A stretch of 64,000 nucleotides of DNA from an uncultured Clostridium sp. (GTDB taxonomy: Bacteria > Bacillota > Clostridia > Lachnospirales > Lachnospiraceae), in NCBI GenBank assembly GCA_937885015.1, contig CALAAS010000034.1, forward strand, positions 26,959-90,958, written 5' to 3'. The notes beneath the pieces were generated by a model. The model was not told the DNA's origin and made no database searches. It was given only the letters and a program-made list of their open reading frames with translations. Positions 49,187 through 58,861 of the stretch are shown here, piece after piece. The position numbers and the translations under genes are program-made. Numbering within the stretch: position 1 is the stretch's first letter; the number at the start of each line of letters is the position of its first letter.

Positions 49187-50445
49187 TAATCAGACCTGCT
49201 TTTTTCAGCTCGTTTGCCTGTATTGCTTCCCGCTGCCGGGATAACTGCTGTATTGGCTGGGAAATTGACATTGATGAGGAGACAGAACGGTTTTACAGGG
49301 AGATAAAAGGAAACTTTGGGAAACGGCTGCAGGAGGGGATTTCCAGAGAGGGACAGCCGCATTTTAAACTGCGAAATGATGCCTGTTATTTTTTGAATTC
49401 AGACCATCTCTGTGAAATTTACCAGAACCTTGGAGAAGCTTCTCTCTGTGAAATCTGCCGGGAACATCCGCGGTTTTATGAGTGGTACGAGGATATTCCG
49501 GGACTTCCGGATCGGACGGAGGCCGGACTGGGACTTTGCTGCGAGGAGGCGGCAAGACTTCTGTTTTCAGAGGAAGCGCCTCTTTCTTTTGAGACAGAAT
49601 GGGAGAGCCAGGAGGAAAAAAACAGCTGGGAACGGGCAGTCTGTGCCATTTGTGCTGCTTTGGATCAGGACGTTTCTTCTGCGCCGGTTACTGCTTTGGA
49701 TGAAGGCGTCCCGGTTGAGCTTGACCCGGGGATGGAGCAGGCAGCGTATCTGGTGTCTCTTTTCCAGGCCAGAGAAACAGCACTCTCCATGCTGCAGAAC
49801 CGCAGGGAGGGACTTGGACGGAGAGTTTGGCGCTTTTTGGATCTGGCGGAAAATCTGCAGGAAGAGCTGGATGCCATGGATCCGGATGAACTGGGAGAGG
49901 CAGCAGCGGCAATCTGGAAAGCAGTAAAAGAGGCGGAGAGCAGCACCATAAAGATGGAGGGCACGGCTGGTAAACAGGGAGCAGCGCAGACACTGCATGC
50001 ATGCTTCTCCGTATTTGAGAGTCTGGAACCGATTCATCCGGACTGGCCGGAGCGGATGGAAGAGTTGGACCGGGACAGAGAAATACTGCTGGAGCTGCTT
50101 CCAAATTTCATGAAAGAGACTGAATGCTGGAAATATGCGTATGAGCATTTGATGGTGTATTTTGTATACCGTTATTGGGGAAAAGCCGCCTTTGATGGCG
50201 ATCTTCTGTCCAGAGCCAGGCTGGCGGTGGCAAGTGCGGCTGTTGTGATGATGCTGGATCTGGAGACATTTCGCCGTTTTGGCCATTTTTCGCTGGAGCA
50301 GCAGGCAGACGATGCCAGAGATTATTCCAGAGAGATAGAGTATTCCGAAGAAAATATGGCTGTGCTGGAACGGACATTTTGGGAGCGGGAAGAATTTTTT
50401 GCAGAGGCATGGAAGGAGCTGGCTGAAATTTTATGGCCATCCTGA
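49183..50445 (+). CDS. fliB: FliB-family lysine-N-methylase-like protein
   Basis: 420 aa. The N-terminal CFASRCRDNCCIGWEIDID-like block, FKLRNDACYFLNSDHLCEIYQNLGEASLCEICREHPRFYEW and LGLCCEEAARLL carry the Cys clusters of the FliB / YkgJ CxxCxxCC group. FliB methylates surface lysines of flagellin. The C-terminal two thirds are helical and less conserved. No flagellar gene lies in the window. ATG 49183 overlaps the phosphatase stop by 4 bp (ATGA) with GGGGGAGAG before it, so the two genes are coupled. Confidence 0.82.
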   Translation: MIIRPAFFSSFACIASRCRDNCCIGWEIDIDEETERFYREIKGNFGKRLQEGISREGQPHFKLRNDACYFLNSDHLCEIYQNLGEASLCEICREHPRFYEWYEDIPGLPDRTEAGLGLCCEEAARLLFSEEAPLSFETEWESQEEKNSWERAVCAICAALDQDVSSAPVTALDEGVPVELDPGMEQAAYLVSLFQARETALSMLQNRREGLGRRVWRFLDLAENLQEELDAMDPDELGEAAAAIWKAVKEAESSTIKMEGTAGKQGAAQTLHACFSVFESLEPIHPDWPERMEELDRDREILLELLPNFMKETECWKYAYEHLMVYFVYRYWGKAAFDGDLLSRARLAVASAAVVMMLDLETFRRFGHFSLEQQADDARDYSREIEYSEENMAVLERTFWEREEFFAEAWKELAEILWPS

Positions 50446-50494
50446 TGGAAAGAAAGTCGGGGAACTACGAACGGAAAGAAAAGAGGAGGAAACG

Positions 50495-53400
50495 ATGTAC
50501 ATCACAGATTTACATATTCATTCCAGATATTCCAGAGCTACCAGCCGGGATCTGACACCGGAGCAGCTGGATTTTCAGGCTTTCGGAAAGGGGATCCGAC
50601 TTCTGGGAACCGGAGATTTTACCCACCCAGCCTGGCGGGAGGAACTGAAAGAAAAACTGATTCCGGCGGAGGACGGTCTGTACTGCCTGAGAGAAGAGTA
50701 CCGTCTGAATTCGGGGAGGATATCAGAGGAAGAAAGAACACGGTTTGTGGTATCAGGAGAAATCAGTTCTATTTACAAACAGGATGGGAAGGTGCGAAAA
50801 GTGCACAGCCTGATCCTTCTGCCTGGTCTGGAGGAGGCGGAAAAGCTGGCGGGAAAGCTGGAAACCATTGGAAATATTCATTCAGACGGAAGGCCGATTC
50901 TGGGACTTTCCTGTCATGATCTTCTGGAAATCATGCTGGAGGTCTGTCCGGAAGGGATGTTTATACCGGCTCATATCTGGACTCCGCATTTTTCCATGTT
51001 CGGGGCGTTTTCCGGTTTTGACAGGGTGGAGGAGTGCTTTGGGGAGCTGGCACCGTATATTCATGCTGTGGAGACGGGGCTTTCCTCAGATCCTCCAATG
51101 AATTGGCGTCTTTCAGTCCTGGACCGGTATCAGCTTCTGTCGAATTCGGATGCCCATTCCCCGGCGAAGCTGGGGCGGGAGGCGAATCTGCTGACTGGGG
51201 AACTGTCCTATGAAGGACTGAAAAAGGCTGTTGAGACGGGAGAGGGACTGGCTGGAACCATAGAGTTTTTCCCGGAAGAGGGGAAATACCACTATGACGG
51301 CCATCGAAAATGTCACATTTCCATGAGTCCGGGAGAGGCGGAGGCCTGCGGCGGGGTCTGCCCGGTCTGCAAAAAGAAGCTGACTATGGGAGTATCCCAC
51401 CGGATTTCACAGCTGGCGGACCGTCCGGAAGGCTTTGTGCCGGAACGGGCAAAGCCTTTTGAAAGCCTGGTGCCCCTTCTGGAAGTCATTGGCGCTTCCA
51501 CAGGCCGTTCTGCGGCAGGAAAAAGGGTTCAGGAATTATACAGGAATATGATAGAAAGCCTGGGAAATGAGTTTTCTATTTTGAGGGAAGTACCTCTGGA
51601 GGATATCCGCCATGGATTTGGAACAAGGGTAGCGGAGGGAATCCGCCGTTTGCGGACTGGACAGGTAAAACGTCTTCCGGGGTTTGATGGGGAGTATGGG
51701 ATAATTCGTCTTTTCGATGCCGGGGAACTGGAAAATACGGACGGACAGCTGAGTATGAAGGGACTTCTGGAACTGGAAAACCGGGAAAAGAGAAAAAACA
51801 GGACGGCCGGGGCAGCAAAAAAGCTGAAGGAAACTGGAGAAGCTGTGGCTCTGGAAGAGAGTGGGGAAACTGGAGAAGCTGTGGCTTTGAAAGAGAGTGG
51901 GGAAGCCGGAGGGACTGTGGCTCTGGAAGAGAACGGGGAAGGCGGGAAACCTGCGGCGTCGGAGAAGGGGGGACAGGCAGAGGATTTTCTGGATCGGCTC
52001 AATGAAAATCAGAGGCAGGCAGCTGAAATGCCTGCCCGCTCTCTGGCGGTCATTGCGGGACCCGGAACCGGAAAGACAGGGACGCTGACGGCCCGGATCC
52101 GCTGTCTGTTGGAAAGAAGGAGAGTAAAACCTTCGGAGATCACAGCAGTTACTTTTACGAATCGCGCGGCTGCAGAACTGCGGGAACGTCTGGGGCGGGA
52201 GATGCCCCACCGGCGCCTGTCAGGACTTTTGAGGGCCGGAACGTTTCACGCGCTCTGCCTGGAGTTGCTGACACAGGCCGGGGTGCCAGTTTTACTGGCA
52301 GAAAATCAGGTTCTCCTGGATCTGGCAGATAAAACGATAAAAGAAAAACAGCTGGATATTCGCCCATCGGAATTTCTTTCCCTGGTGTCAGAAGAGAAAC
52401 TGAGGGAGGCGTTGTCTGACGATGATAGTCCGGCAGAAGAAAGCAGGGAAAGCATTCAGGAGAGTCTGGGGCAAGAGAGCCGGAAAAACCGGCTGGAGAA
52501 CCGGGAGTTTCAGGATGCAGCAGAGGTTTATAGAGAACGGCTTCGCAACTGTGGACTGTCTGATTTTGATGATCTTCTGGTGGAGACCTTACGTCTTCTG
52601 CGGGAGGAAAATGAGGCGGCCCGGCGCTTCTGCGCCCATTTCCGCTATCTTTTGGTGGATGAATTCCAGGATATCAATCCGATTCAATATCAGTTAATCC
52701 GGGAATGGAACAGAGATGGGCGGGAGTTATTTGTGATTGGAGATCCGGATCAGGCGATTTATGGTTTTCGAGGAGCTGATTCCCAGTGCTTTCAACATCT
52801 TTTGGATGAGATGCCAAAGACGGGCGTGGTCCGGCTGGAAGAAAATTATCGCTGCACGGGTCCGATTACCAGAGCCGCCTGCTGCCTGATTTCCCATAAT
52901 ACCGGAGGTAAGCGGACGCTGCATGCGGCGAAGGAAAACGGGCTTCCGGTGCGGGTGGTCAGAGCAGCCGGGAAACGGGCGGAAGGTATTTTTGCAGCCA
53001 GAGAGATCAATCGGCTCATTGGAGGGATTGATATGCTGGATGCGCAGGGACGGGATCTCTCCGAGCCGAGAAATCTGCGCAGCTTTTCTGAGATTGCTAT
53101 ACTTTGCCGAACCAACCGTCAGGCAGAGGAAATGGAGGAATATCTTCAGACAGAGGGAATTCCCTATGTGGTTACAGGGCGCGGGAGTTTTCTGGAAGCG
53201 GCTTCGGTGCGGGAAGCAACGGCATTTTTTAAGGGAATCTTTCTGGAAGGAGAGAAAGAAGAGGAAGCACGAAAGTATTTTGAACAGGCAGGAATTTATG
53301 AAGCGCTTCGAGAAAAATACCGGCCGCTGCAGAAGGAAAAACCAGCAAAGCTTTTAAAAAAATGGGCCAAAGAACGGGGGTTGGAAAAAGACGAGGCCCT

Positions 53401-53815
53401 TTTAAAGCTTTCCTCCATGGCAATTTTTCATAAGACCATGAAAGAGTTTCTGGAGACGCTGGCCCATGGCGGGGATGAGGAGCTAAGGCGCAGCGGTACT
53501 GGACGGTATATGGCAGATGCGGTTACTCTGATGACGCTTCATGCCTCCAAGGGACTGGAATTTCCGGTTGTTTTAATTCCGGGCGTGCGGAAAAATTCCA
53601 TTCCTCTGGAATATGACGAAGAAGTATCGGAGGAGGAACGCCGTTTGCTTTTTGTGGGGATGACGCGCGCCAGAGAAGAACTGGTTCTCATTACATCTGG
53701 TACGCCCTCCTGCTTTCTGGAAGAACTTCCGGGAGAAATTGTGCAGGAGCAGGCGCGCGGAGGCTGGGATTCTCCGCATAAAATGCGTCAGCTGACGCTC
53801 TTTGATTTTATGTGA
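50495..53815 (+). CDS. Fusion of endonuclease Q-type PHP nuclease and UvrD-family helicase
   Basis: 1106 aa. Residues 1-430 match the PHP nuclease of the TIGR00375/EndoQ group: DLHIHSRYSRATSRD, GTGDFTHPAW, SGEISSIYK, SNSDAHSP, and the EndoQ zinc site with Cys273, 285, 289 and 292 (KCHISMS...CGGVCPVC). EndoQ nicks DNA 5' to uracil, hypoxanthine or abasic sites. A Glu/Gly-rich linker with tandem repeats (about 440-505) leads to a full UvrD-type helicase: Walker A AGPGTGKTG (521-529), TFTNRAAAELRER, DEFQDINPIQ (about 721), GDPDQAIYGFRGA, TLHASKGLEFPVV and VGMTRARE. It ends QLTLFDFM, like a clamp-binding peptide. GAGGAGG selects ATG 50495. Confidence 0.88.
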   Translation: MYITDLHIHSRYSRATSRDLTPEQLDFQAFGKGIRLLGTGDFTHPAWREELKEKLIPAEDGLYCLREEYRLNSGRISEEERTRFVVSGEISSIYKQDGKVRKVHSLILLPGLEEAEKLAGKLETIGNIHSDGRPILGLSCHDLLEIMLEVCPEGMFIPAHIWTPHFSMFGAFSGFDRVEECFGELAPYIHAVETGLSSDPPMNWRLSVLDRYQLLSNSDAHSPAKLGREANLLTGELSYEGLKKAVETGEGLAGTIEFFPEEGKYHYDGHRKCHISMSPGEAEACGGVCPVCKKKLTMGVSHRISQLADRPEGFVPERAKPFESLVPLLEVIGASTGRSAAGKRVQELYRNMIESLGNEFSILREVPLEDIRHGFGTRVAEGIRRLRTGQVKRLPGFDGEYGIIRLFDAGELENTDGQLSMKGLLELENREKRKNRTAGAAKKLKETGEAVALEESGETGEAVALKESGEAGGTVALEENGEGGKPAASEKGGQAEDFLDRLNENQRQAAEMPARSLAVIAGPGTGKTGTLTARIRCLLERRRVKPSEITAVTFTNRAAAELRERLGREMPHRRLSGLLRAGTFHALCLELLTQAGVPVLLAENQVLLDLADKTIKEKQLDIRPSEFLSLVSEEKLREALSDDDSPAEESRESIQESLGQESRKNRLENREFQDAAEVYRERLRNCGLSDFDDLLVETLRLLREENEAARRFCAHFRYLLVDEFQDINPIQYQLIREWNRDGRELFVIGDPDQAIYGFRGADSQCFQHLLDEMPKTGVVRLEENYRCTGPITRAACCLISHNTGGKRTLHAAKENGLPVRVVRAAGKRAEGIFAAREINRLIGGIDMLDAQGRDLSEPRNLRSFSEIAILCRTNRQAEEMEEYLQTEGIPYVVTGRGSFLEAASVREATAFFKGIFLEGEKEEEARKYFEQAGIYEALREKYRPLQKEKPAKLLKKWAKERGLEKDEALLKLSSMAIFHKTMKEFLETLAHGGDEELRRSGTGRYMADAVTLMTLHASKGLEFPVVLIPGVRKNSIPLEYDEEVSEEERRLLFVGMTRAREELVLITSGTPSCFLEELPGEIVQEQARGGWDSPHKMRQLTLFDFM

Positions 53816-53834
53816 AAAAATTATCACTCTCCCA

Positions 53835-53863
53835 TTGAAACTTCCCGGAAAATCATGTAAAAT
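53835..53863 (+). promoter_or_regulatory. Promoter of gpmI
   Basis: TTGAAA (53835-53840), 17-bp spacer, TAAAAT (53858-53863), 92 bp before the gpmI start. Confidence 0.7.
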
Positions 53864-53955
53864 AGGGAAATGGCAGAGGCAAGGGAAAAATTCGTTTGCG
53901 GACGCCGCATGAAGATCAAACAGAGAGAATGAGAAGATAGAGAAGGAGACCGAAT

Positions 53956-55497
53956 ATGAAGAAAAAACCAACTGTGTTAATGATTCTGGATGGTTATGGC
54001 CTGAATGATAGCTGTGAGCACAATGCAGTCTGCGAGGCAAAGACGCCGGTAATGGATCAGCTGATGAGCCAGTGCCCCTTTGTTCGCGGAAATGCCAGCG
54101 GAATGGCGGTGGGCCTGCCGGACGGCCAGATGGGAAATTCGGAGGTGGGACACCTGAATATGGGTGCCGGCCGGATTGTATATCAGGAGCTGACGCGCAT
54201 CACAAAGTCCATTTCTGACGGGGATTTCTTTTCCATTCCGGAGTTTGTGGATGCAGTGGAAAATTGCAAAAAGAATCATTCTGCTCTTCATTTATTCGGT
54301 CTTGTGTCAGATGGAGGCGTCCACAGCCACAATACCCATATTTATGGCCTTCTGGAGCTGGCAAAGCGAAGTGGGTTAAAGGATGTCTATGTACACTGCT
54401 TCCTGGACGGACGCGACACACCGCCGACATCCGGCTGTGATTTTGTGGCGGAGCTGGAGAAAAAGATGGAAGAACTGGGCGTTGGACAGGTAGCATCCGT
54501 CATGGGCCGCTACTATGCCATGGACCGGGATAAAAACTGGGATCGTGTTGAGAAGGCCTACCAGGTGCTTACCCAGGCGTCCGGAGAAAGAAAGGAAAGC
54601 GCCTGCAGCGGAATTAAGGATTCCTACGCTCAGGGGGTAAACGATGAGTTCGTAGTTCCTTTCTCAGTGGAAAAAGATGGAAAGCCGGTGGGAACGATTC
54701 AGGATGGCGACTCCGTGATCTTTTATAATTTCCGTCCGGATCGGGCAAGAGAAATTACAAGAGCTTTCTGTGACGATGATTTTACGGGTTTCAATCGGGA
54801 AAAACGGCTGAATCTGGTATTTGTCTGTTTTGTGGATTACGATGAGACCATCGGAAATAAGAAGATTGCGTTCAAAAAGGAAGAAATTCGGAATACCTTT
54901 GGAGAATTCCTGGCAGCCAGGGGAATGACCCAGGCCCGGATTGCGGAGACAGAGAAATACGCCCATGTAACCTTCTTTTTCAATGGAGGAGTGGAAGAAC
55001 CCAATGCCGGGGAGGAACGGATTCTGGTTCCGTCGCCCAAGGAGGTTGCGACCTATGACCTGAAGCCGGAGATGAGCGCACCGATTGTATGTGACCGACT
55101 GGTGGAGGCGATCCGGTCCGGCTCTTACGATGTGATAATCGTGAATTTTGCCAATCCGGACATGGTAGGCCATACAGGCGTGGAGAAGGCGGCCATCCAG
55201 GCCATCGAGGCTGTGGATGCCTGTGTGGGACGGACTGTGGATGCGGTAAAAGAGATGGATGGTGTGCTCTTTATCTGCGCGGATCATGGAAATGCAGAAC
55301 GGATGGTGGATGAGGAGACAGGGGAACCCTGGACAGCTCATACCACCAATCAGGTTCCGTTCATTCTGGTAAATGCGGATTCTTCCGTAAAACTGCGGGA
55401 AGGCGGTGCCCTCTGTGATATCGTTCCGACGCTTATTGAGCTGATGGGGTTGGAGCAGCCAAAAGAAATGACAGGTGTTTCTCTTCTGGTAAAATAG
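53956..55497 (+). CDS. gpmI: 2,3-bisphosphoglycerate-independent phosphoglycerate mutase
   Basis: Interconverts 3- and 2-phosphoglycerate in glycolysis; Mn-dependent, alkaline-phosphatase superfamily, 513 aa. Asp12 in LDGYGLND and the nucleophile Ser62 in GQMGNSEVGHLNMGAGR are present, as are the DGRDTPPTSG, NFRPDRAREITRAF, NFANPDMVGHTG and CADHGNAERM metal and substrate motifs. Full length for the family. AAGGAG lies before ATG 53956. It stands alone between its promoter and terminator, away from other glycolytic genes. Confidence 0.97.
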   Translation: MKKKPTVLMILDGYGLNDSCEHNAVCEAKTPVMDQLMSQCPFVRGNASGMAVGLPDGQMGNSEVGHLNMGAGRIVYQELTRITKSISDGDFFSIPEFVDAVENCKKNHSALHLFGLVSDGGVHSHNTHIYGLLELAKRSGLKDVYVHCFLDGRDTPPTSGCDFVAELEKKMEELGVGQVASVMGRYYAMDRDKNWDRVEKAYQVLTQASGERKESACSGIKDSYAQGVNDEFVVPFSVEKDGKPVGTIQDGDSVIFYNFRPDRAREITRAFCDDDFTGFNREKRLNLVFVCFVDYDETIGNKKIAFKKEEIRNTFGEFLAARGMTQARIAETEKYAHVTFFFNGGVEEPNAGEERILVPSPKEVATYDLKPEMSAPIVCDRLVEAIRSGSYDVIIVNFANPDMVGHTGVEKAAIQAIEAVDACVGRTVDAVKEMDGVLFICADHGNAERMVDEETGEPWTAHTTNQVPFILVNADSSVKLREGGALCDIVPTLIELMGLEQPKEMTGVSLLVK

Positions 55498-55526
55498 AGC
55501 GTGGAGTTCTGAGCAGTTAAAAAGAA

Positions 55527-55571
55527 TAAAAAATGCTGTAAAACCATTTTTGTGGTCTTACAGCATTTTTT
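55527..55571 (+). terminator. Rho-independent terminator
   Basis: AAAAAATGCTGTAA pairs with TTACAGCATTTTTT; the loop has ACCATTTTTGTGGT as a second stem. Confidence 0.93.
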
Positions 55572-55582
55572 CAATGAAGAGT

Positions 55583-56293
55583 TTACACGTACAGGCGGGT
55601 GTAGATTTCCTCTGTGAGGTAATCTGCATAGGAAGGATCTGGGAGATCCTGGCCCGTAATGAGGAGATCCTGAATCAGGGAATAACGCTTAAGATCCAGC
55701 TCTGCGCTGTCCAGTCCGGATTCCTCTGTCTGAAGCGTTTGGTCCAGCGCAGCCTTATCCCAGCGGGAGAGAAACCACTGGATGATTTCTGCGGTGCGCG
55801 TTTCCTCGGCAGCCGCTTTTTCTTCTGCCTGTCGGATAGAGTGGCTGGTTTTCAGGGCGATCAGCAGGCAGCCTAAAGAAATGGCAGTTACGACGCCCTG
55901 GAACAGAAGGCGGGAGCCGCCGGCCATGGGCAGGCGGATGATACCGGTCCAGAAAAGAACAGAAGCCATGGTTCCGATGGTTCCAACCAGAAGAAAGGCA
56001 GAGCGGGAGGAATGAAGCTCTTCTGCTTTCTGACGGGCTGGAACAAAGACAGAAGTGATCGCAGGCGCGCCGCTGGCTTTCCGGGAGATTTCCCGGGCAG
56101 CGAAGCTTTCTTCCGAACTCAGAGCCTCCTCTGGAAATGGGAAAGAATCTTCAGACTCTATTTCCGGAGCCGGTGCATTCTGCAGCAGCTGTTCTTCCCA
56201 GGCCTCTTTTGATTCTGCAAGGGGGCCGCCGCAGTCACTGCAGACGGTGATCCCTTCAATAAATTCCATATCACATTTTGGACAATAGGGCAT
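55583..56293 (-). CDS. Zinc-ribbon membrane protein, unknown function
   Basis: 236 aa from ATG 56293, with AAAGGAG upstream. It starts with a zinc ribbon (YCPKCDMEFIEGITVCSDCGGPL, two CxxC pairs), continues with an acidic disordered stretch (about 30-95), and has two membrane segments (about 99-120 and 128-148) followed by a helical cytoplasmic tail. This domain order occurs in many Firmicutes proteins of unknown function. It is a single gene between the gpmI terminator and the degV unit. Confidence 0.75.
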   Translation of the reverse strand: MPYCPKCDMEFIEGITVCSDCGGPLAESKEAWEEQLLQNAPAPEIESEDSFPFPEEALSSEESFAAREISRKASGAPAITSVFVPARQKAEELHSSRSAFLLVGTIGTMASVLFWTGIIRLPMAGGSRLLFQGVVTAISLGCLLIALKTSHSIRQAEEKAAAEETRTAEIIQWFLSRWDKAALDQTLQTEESGLDSAELDLKRYSLIQDLLITGQDLPDPSYADYLTEEIYTRLYV

Positions 56294-56453
56294 GGTGTCT
56301 CCTTTCGCATCGTTGGTAGGGCTGTCTCTGGAGCAGAGGCAGCAGTTCTTTTATTGCATAGGAAATTACTTCCTAATTATACGTCAAAGAAGCAGTTTCG
56401 TCTATGAAAATTGAGGGAAGGACTTCCCTTTGGAAATGAAATACGCTAGAATA

Positions 56454-56488
56454 AGAGTATTCGTCCGCTGCGGGCGGATGACTACTCT
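56454..56488 (+). promoter_or_regulatory. Leader hairpin before degV
   Basis: AGAGTA pairs with TACTCT and, inside, TCCGC with GCGGA around a short loop. It lies 24 bp before the degV ATG, just after a possible -10 box TAGAAT (56447-56452). It may modulate expression of the degV operon; there is no T-run. Confidence 0.4.
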
Positions 56489-56511
56489 AAGCTTAACAGG
56501 AGGAATCGAGT

Positions 56512-57378
56512 ATGAAGATTGCGGTTGTAACGGACAGCAACAGTGGCATTACACAGCAGCAGGCCGGTAGTCTGGGAGTTTTTGTTCTTCCGATGCCGTT
56601 TATGATTGATGGAACCGAGTATTTTGAGGATATTACCCTGACCCAGGATGTTTTTTTTCAGCGCCTTAAGCAGGACTGTGAGATTCACACCTCCCAGCCG
56701 TCCCCGGAATCAGTGATGGAACTCTGGGAAAAGGCGCTGGAGGAGTATGACGCGATTGTGCATATCCCCATGTCCAGCGCTCTTTCCGGCTCATGCCAGA
56801 CGGCAAAGCTTCTGGCAGAGGAGTATGATGGCCGGGTACAGGTGGTGGACAACCATCGGATTTCCGTGACACAGCGCCAGTCGGTGCTGGACGCCTGCGA
56901 GATGGTCAAAGCAGGGATGGATGCCGCTGCCATTCGGGAGGCGCTGGAGAAAAAGGGCGCGGATTCAACGATCTATATTACCGTGGATACCCTGAAATAT
57001 TTGAAAAAGGGCGGACGCATCACGCCGGCAGCCGCGGCGCTTGGGACACTGCTCAGAATTAAGCCGGTTTTGAGCATACAGGGAGGAAAGCTGGATGCAT
57101 TTTCCAAGGCCCGAACCATGAAGCAGGCCAGATCCCTTATGGTTTCCGCCATTACCCGGGATATGGAGACAAGATGGGATGACAGAACCGGAGGAAAGGT
57201 ATTTCTTCAGGTAGCCCATACCTGTGAGGCAGAAGCGGCGGCAGAGTTGGCTTCAGAGCTGAAAACACTCTTTCCCGAGACGGAGGTGCATGTGGATCCG
57301 CTTTCCCTGAGTATTGCCTGTCATATCGGACCAGGAGCGCTGGCAATAGCAGCGACGAAAAAGTGGGATTTGATATGA
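56512..57378 (+). CDS. DegV family fatty-acid-binding protein
   Basis: 288 aa. MKIAVVTDSNSGITQQQA, FVLPMPFMIDGTEYFEDI, the TSQPSPESVMELWE segment with the Thr/Ser fatty-acid carboxylate site, IPMSSALSGSCQTA and YLKKGGRITPAAAALGTLLRIKPVL are the DegV signature blocks. FakB-type members present fatty acids to the FakA kinase; whether this one does cannot be told, as no fakA is near. AGGAGG precedes the ATG. Its stop overlaps the histidine kinase start (ATGA). Confidence 0.93.
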   Translation: MKIAVVTDSNSGITQQQAGSLGVFVLPMPFMIDGTEYFEDITLTQDVFFQRLKQDCEIHTSQPSPESVMELWEKALEEYDAIVHIPMSSALSGSCQTAKLLAEEYDGRVQVVDNHRISVTQRQSVLDACEMVKAGMDAAAIREALEKKGADSTIYITVDTLKYLKKGGRITPAAAALGTLLRIKPVLSIQGGKLDAFSKARTMKQARSLMVSAITRDMETRWDDRTGGKVFLQVAHTCEAEAAAELASELKTLFPETEVHVDPLSLSIACHIGPGALAIAATKKWDLI

Positions 57379-58850
57379 AAAAGAGGGAAAGAAAGGCAAG
57401 AACTCCCATCCGGATGCGGGGAGTACTTTTGCTCTGTATTCTTTGCATTACCCTGATCCCCCTTCTTTTGCAGGCCTTTTTTCTGTCTGGATATTTTTAC
57501 CGGGCACAGGTGGAATCCCGCATGGCCAAGGCACAGAATCGCTGCCTGATTTTGTCCAATAAAATGCGAAGCGCCGATTACATCGGCGGTCTTCTGTCCA
57601 ATAACCCGAATCCATCTCTGGAGGCGGAACTGAGCACTACAGCGGATTTGATGAACGGACGGATTGTAGTGGTGGACAGCAGCTTCAGGATCATCCGGGA
57701 TACCTTTGATCTGTCAAAAGGGCGGACCATTGTGGCAGAGGATATTTTAAAGGCATTCGATGGCGGAACCTCCGTCCATGTCAATGAGGAAAAGGATTAT
57801 TTTTACGTGATCCAGCCGATTTACGGAAAAAAAGGACAGGAGAACGGAAAAGCAGAGGGTATAGAGACTGTTCCGGTGGAAGGAGCGATTCTGATGACGG
57901 TCTCCACGGAGGATTCGGCGCTGATGGGAGATCGGATCCTGCACAGGATGGGGTTTCTGCAGTTCCTTTTGCTGTTCCTGGTGGCGGCAGCCGACCTGGT
58001 GGCAGCTTCTTTTTTGCTGAAGCCTTTCCGGAAACTGCAGCAGCAGTTGGATGTGGTGGCGGAAGGAAATCTGGATCAGGAGATCAGTGTGGATACGTAC
58101 CGGGAAACCAGAGATATTTCCGATACCGTCAGCCAGACTCTTCGGAGACTTAAGACGCTGGATCAGTCCCGTCAGGAATTTGTGTCCAATGTGTCTCATG
58201 AGCTTAAGACGCCGATTACCTCAATCCGCGTTCTGGCAGATTCACTGATGACCATGGAGGATGCGCCGCCGGAGTTTTACCGGGAATTTTTGCAGGATAT
58301 TTCGGAGGAAATTGACCGGGAGGGGACGATTATTGACGACCTTCTGACTCTGGTTCGGATGGACAAGGCATCTCCGGATATGAATATTGCATCCATATCC
58401 ATCAATGCGCTGCTGGAACAGATACTGAAGCGGCTTCGCCCCATTGCAAAAACCCGAAATATTGAGATTGTCTATGAGAGTATGCGGGAAATTACGGCAG
58501 ATGTGGACGAAGTAAAGCTGAATCTGGCGCTGACCAATCTGGTGGAAAATGCTATCAAATATAATCGTGAAGAAGGATGGGTGCGGGTAACGCTGGACTC
58601 GGATCACAAATTTTTCTATGTGAAGGTAATTGACAATGGCGTGGGAATTCCGGCGGAATTTCAGGAGCATGTATTTGAACGTTTTTACCGGGTGGATAAG
58701 GCCAGATCAAGAGAAACGGGAGGTACTGGACTGGGACTTGCCATTACGAAAAATATCATTCTCCTGCATCAGGGAGCTGTCCGGCTTCAGAGCAAAGAAG
58801 GGGAAGGCACAACGTTTACAGTACGTATCCCGCTGAACTATATTCCATAG
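57375..58850 (+). CDS. Sensor histidine kinase (orphan, HAMP-HisKA-HATPase)
   Basis: 491 aa. Two membrane segments (about 18-38 and 192-218) enclose an extracellular sensor of about 150 residues (MNGRIVVVDSSFRIIRDTFDLSKG...). HAMP, then the H-box NVSHELKTPITSIRVLADSL (His near 275), N-box NLVENAIKYN, and the G boxes DNGVGIPAEFQEHVFERFYRVDKARSRETGGTGLGL follow. No response-regulator gene is adjacent. Together with the GerMN lipoprotein after it, the pair recalls MtrB-LpqB of actinobacteria. ATG 57375 overlaps the degV stop by 4 bp. Confidence 0.92.
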   Translation: MKKRERKARTPIRMRGVLLLCILCITLIPLLLQAFFLSGYFYRAQVESRMAKAQNRCLILSNKMRSADYIGGLLSNNPNPSLEAELSTTADLMNGRIVVVDSSFRIIRDTFDLSKGRTIVAEDILKAFDGGTSVHVNEEKDYFYVIQPIYGKKGQENGKAEGIETVPVEGAILMTVSTEDSALMGDRILHRMGFLQFLLLFLVAAADLVAASFLLKPFRKLQQQLDVVAEGNLDQEISVDTYRETRDISDTVSQTLRRLKTLDQSRQEFVSNVSHELKTPITSIRVLADSLMTMEDAPPEFYREFLQDISEEIDREGTIIDDLLTLVRMDKASPDMNIASISINALLEQILKRLRPIAKTRNIEIVYESMREITADVDEVKLNLALTNLVENAIKYNREEGWVRVTLDSDHKFFYVKVIDNGVGIPAEFQEHVFERFYRVDKARSRETGGTGLGLAITKNIILLHQGAVRLQSKEGEGTTFTVRIPLNYIP

Positions 58851-58861
58851 GAGGAAGGGCG

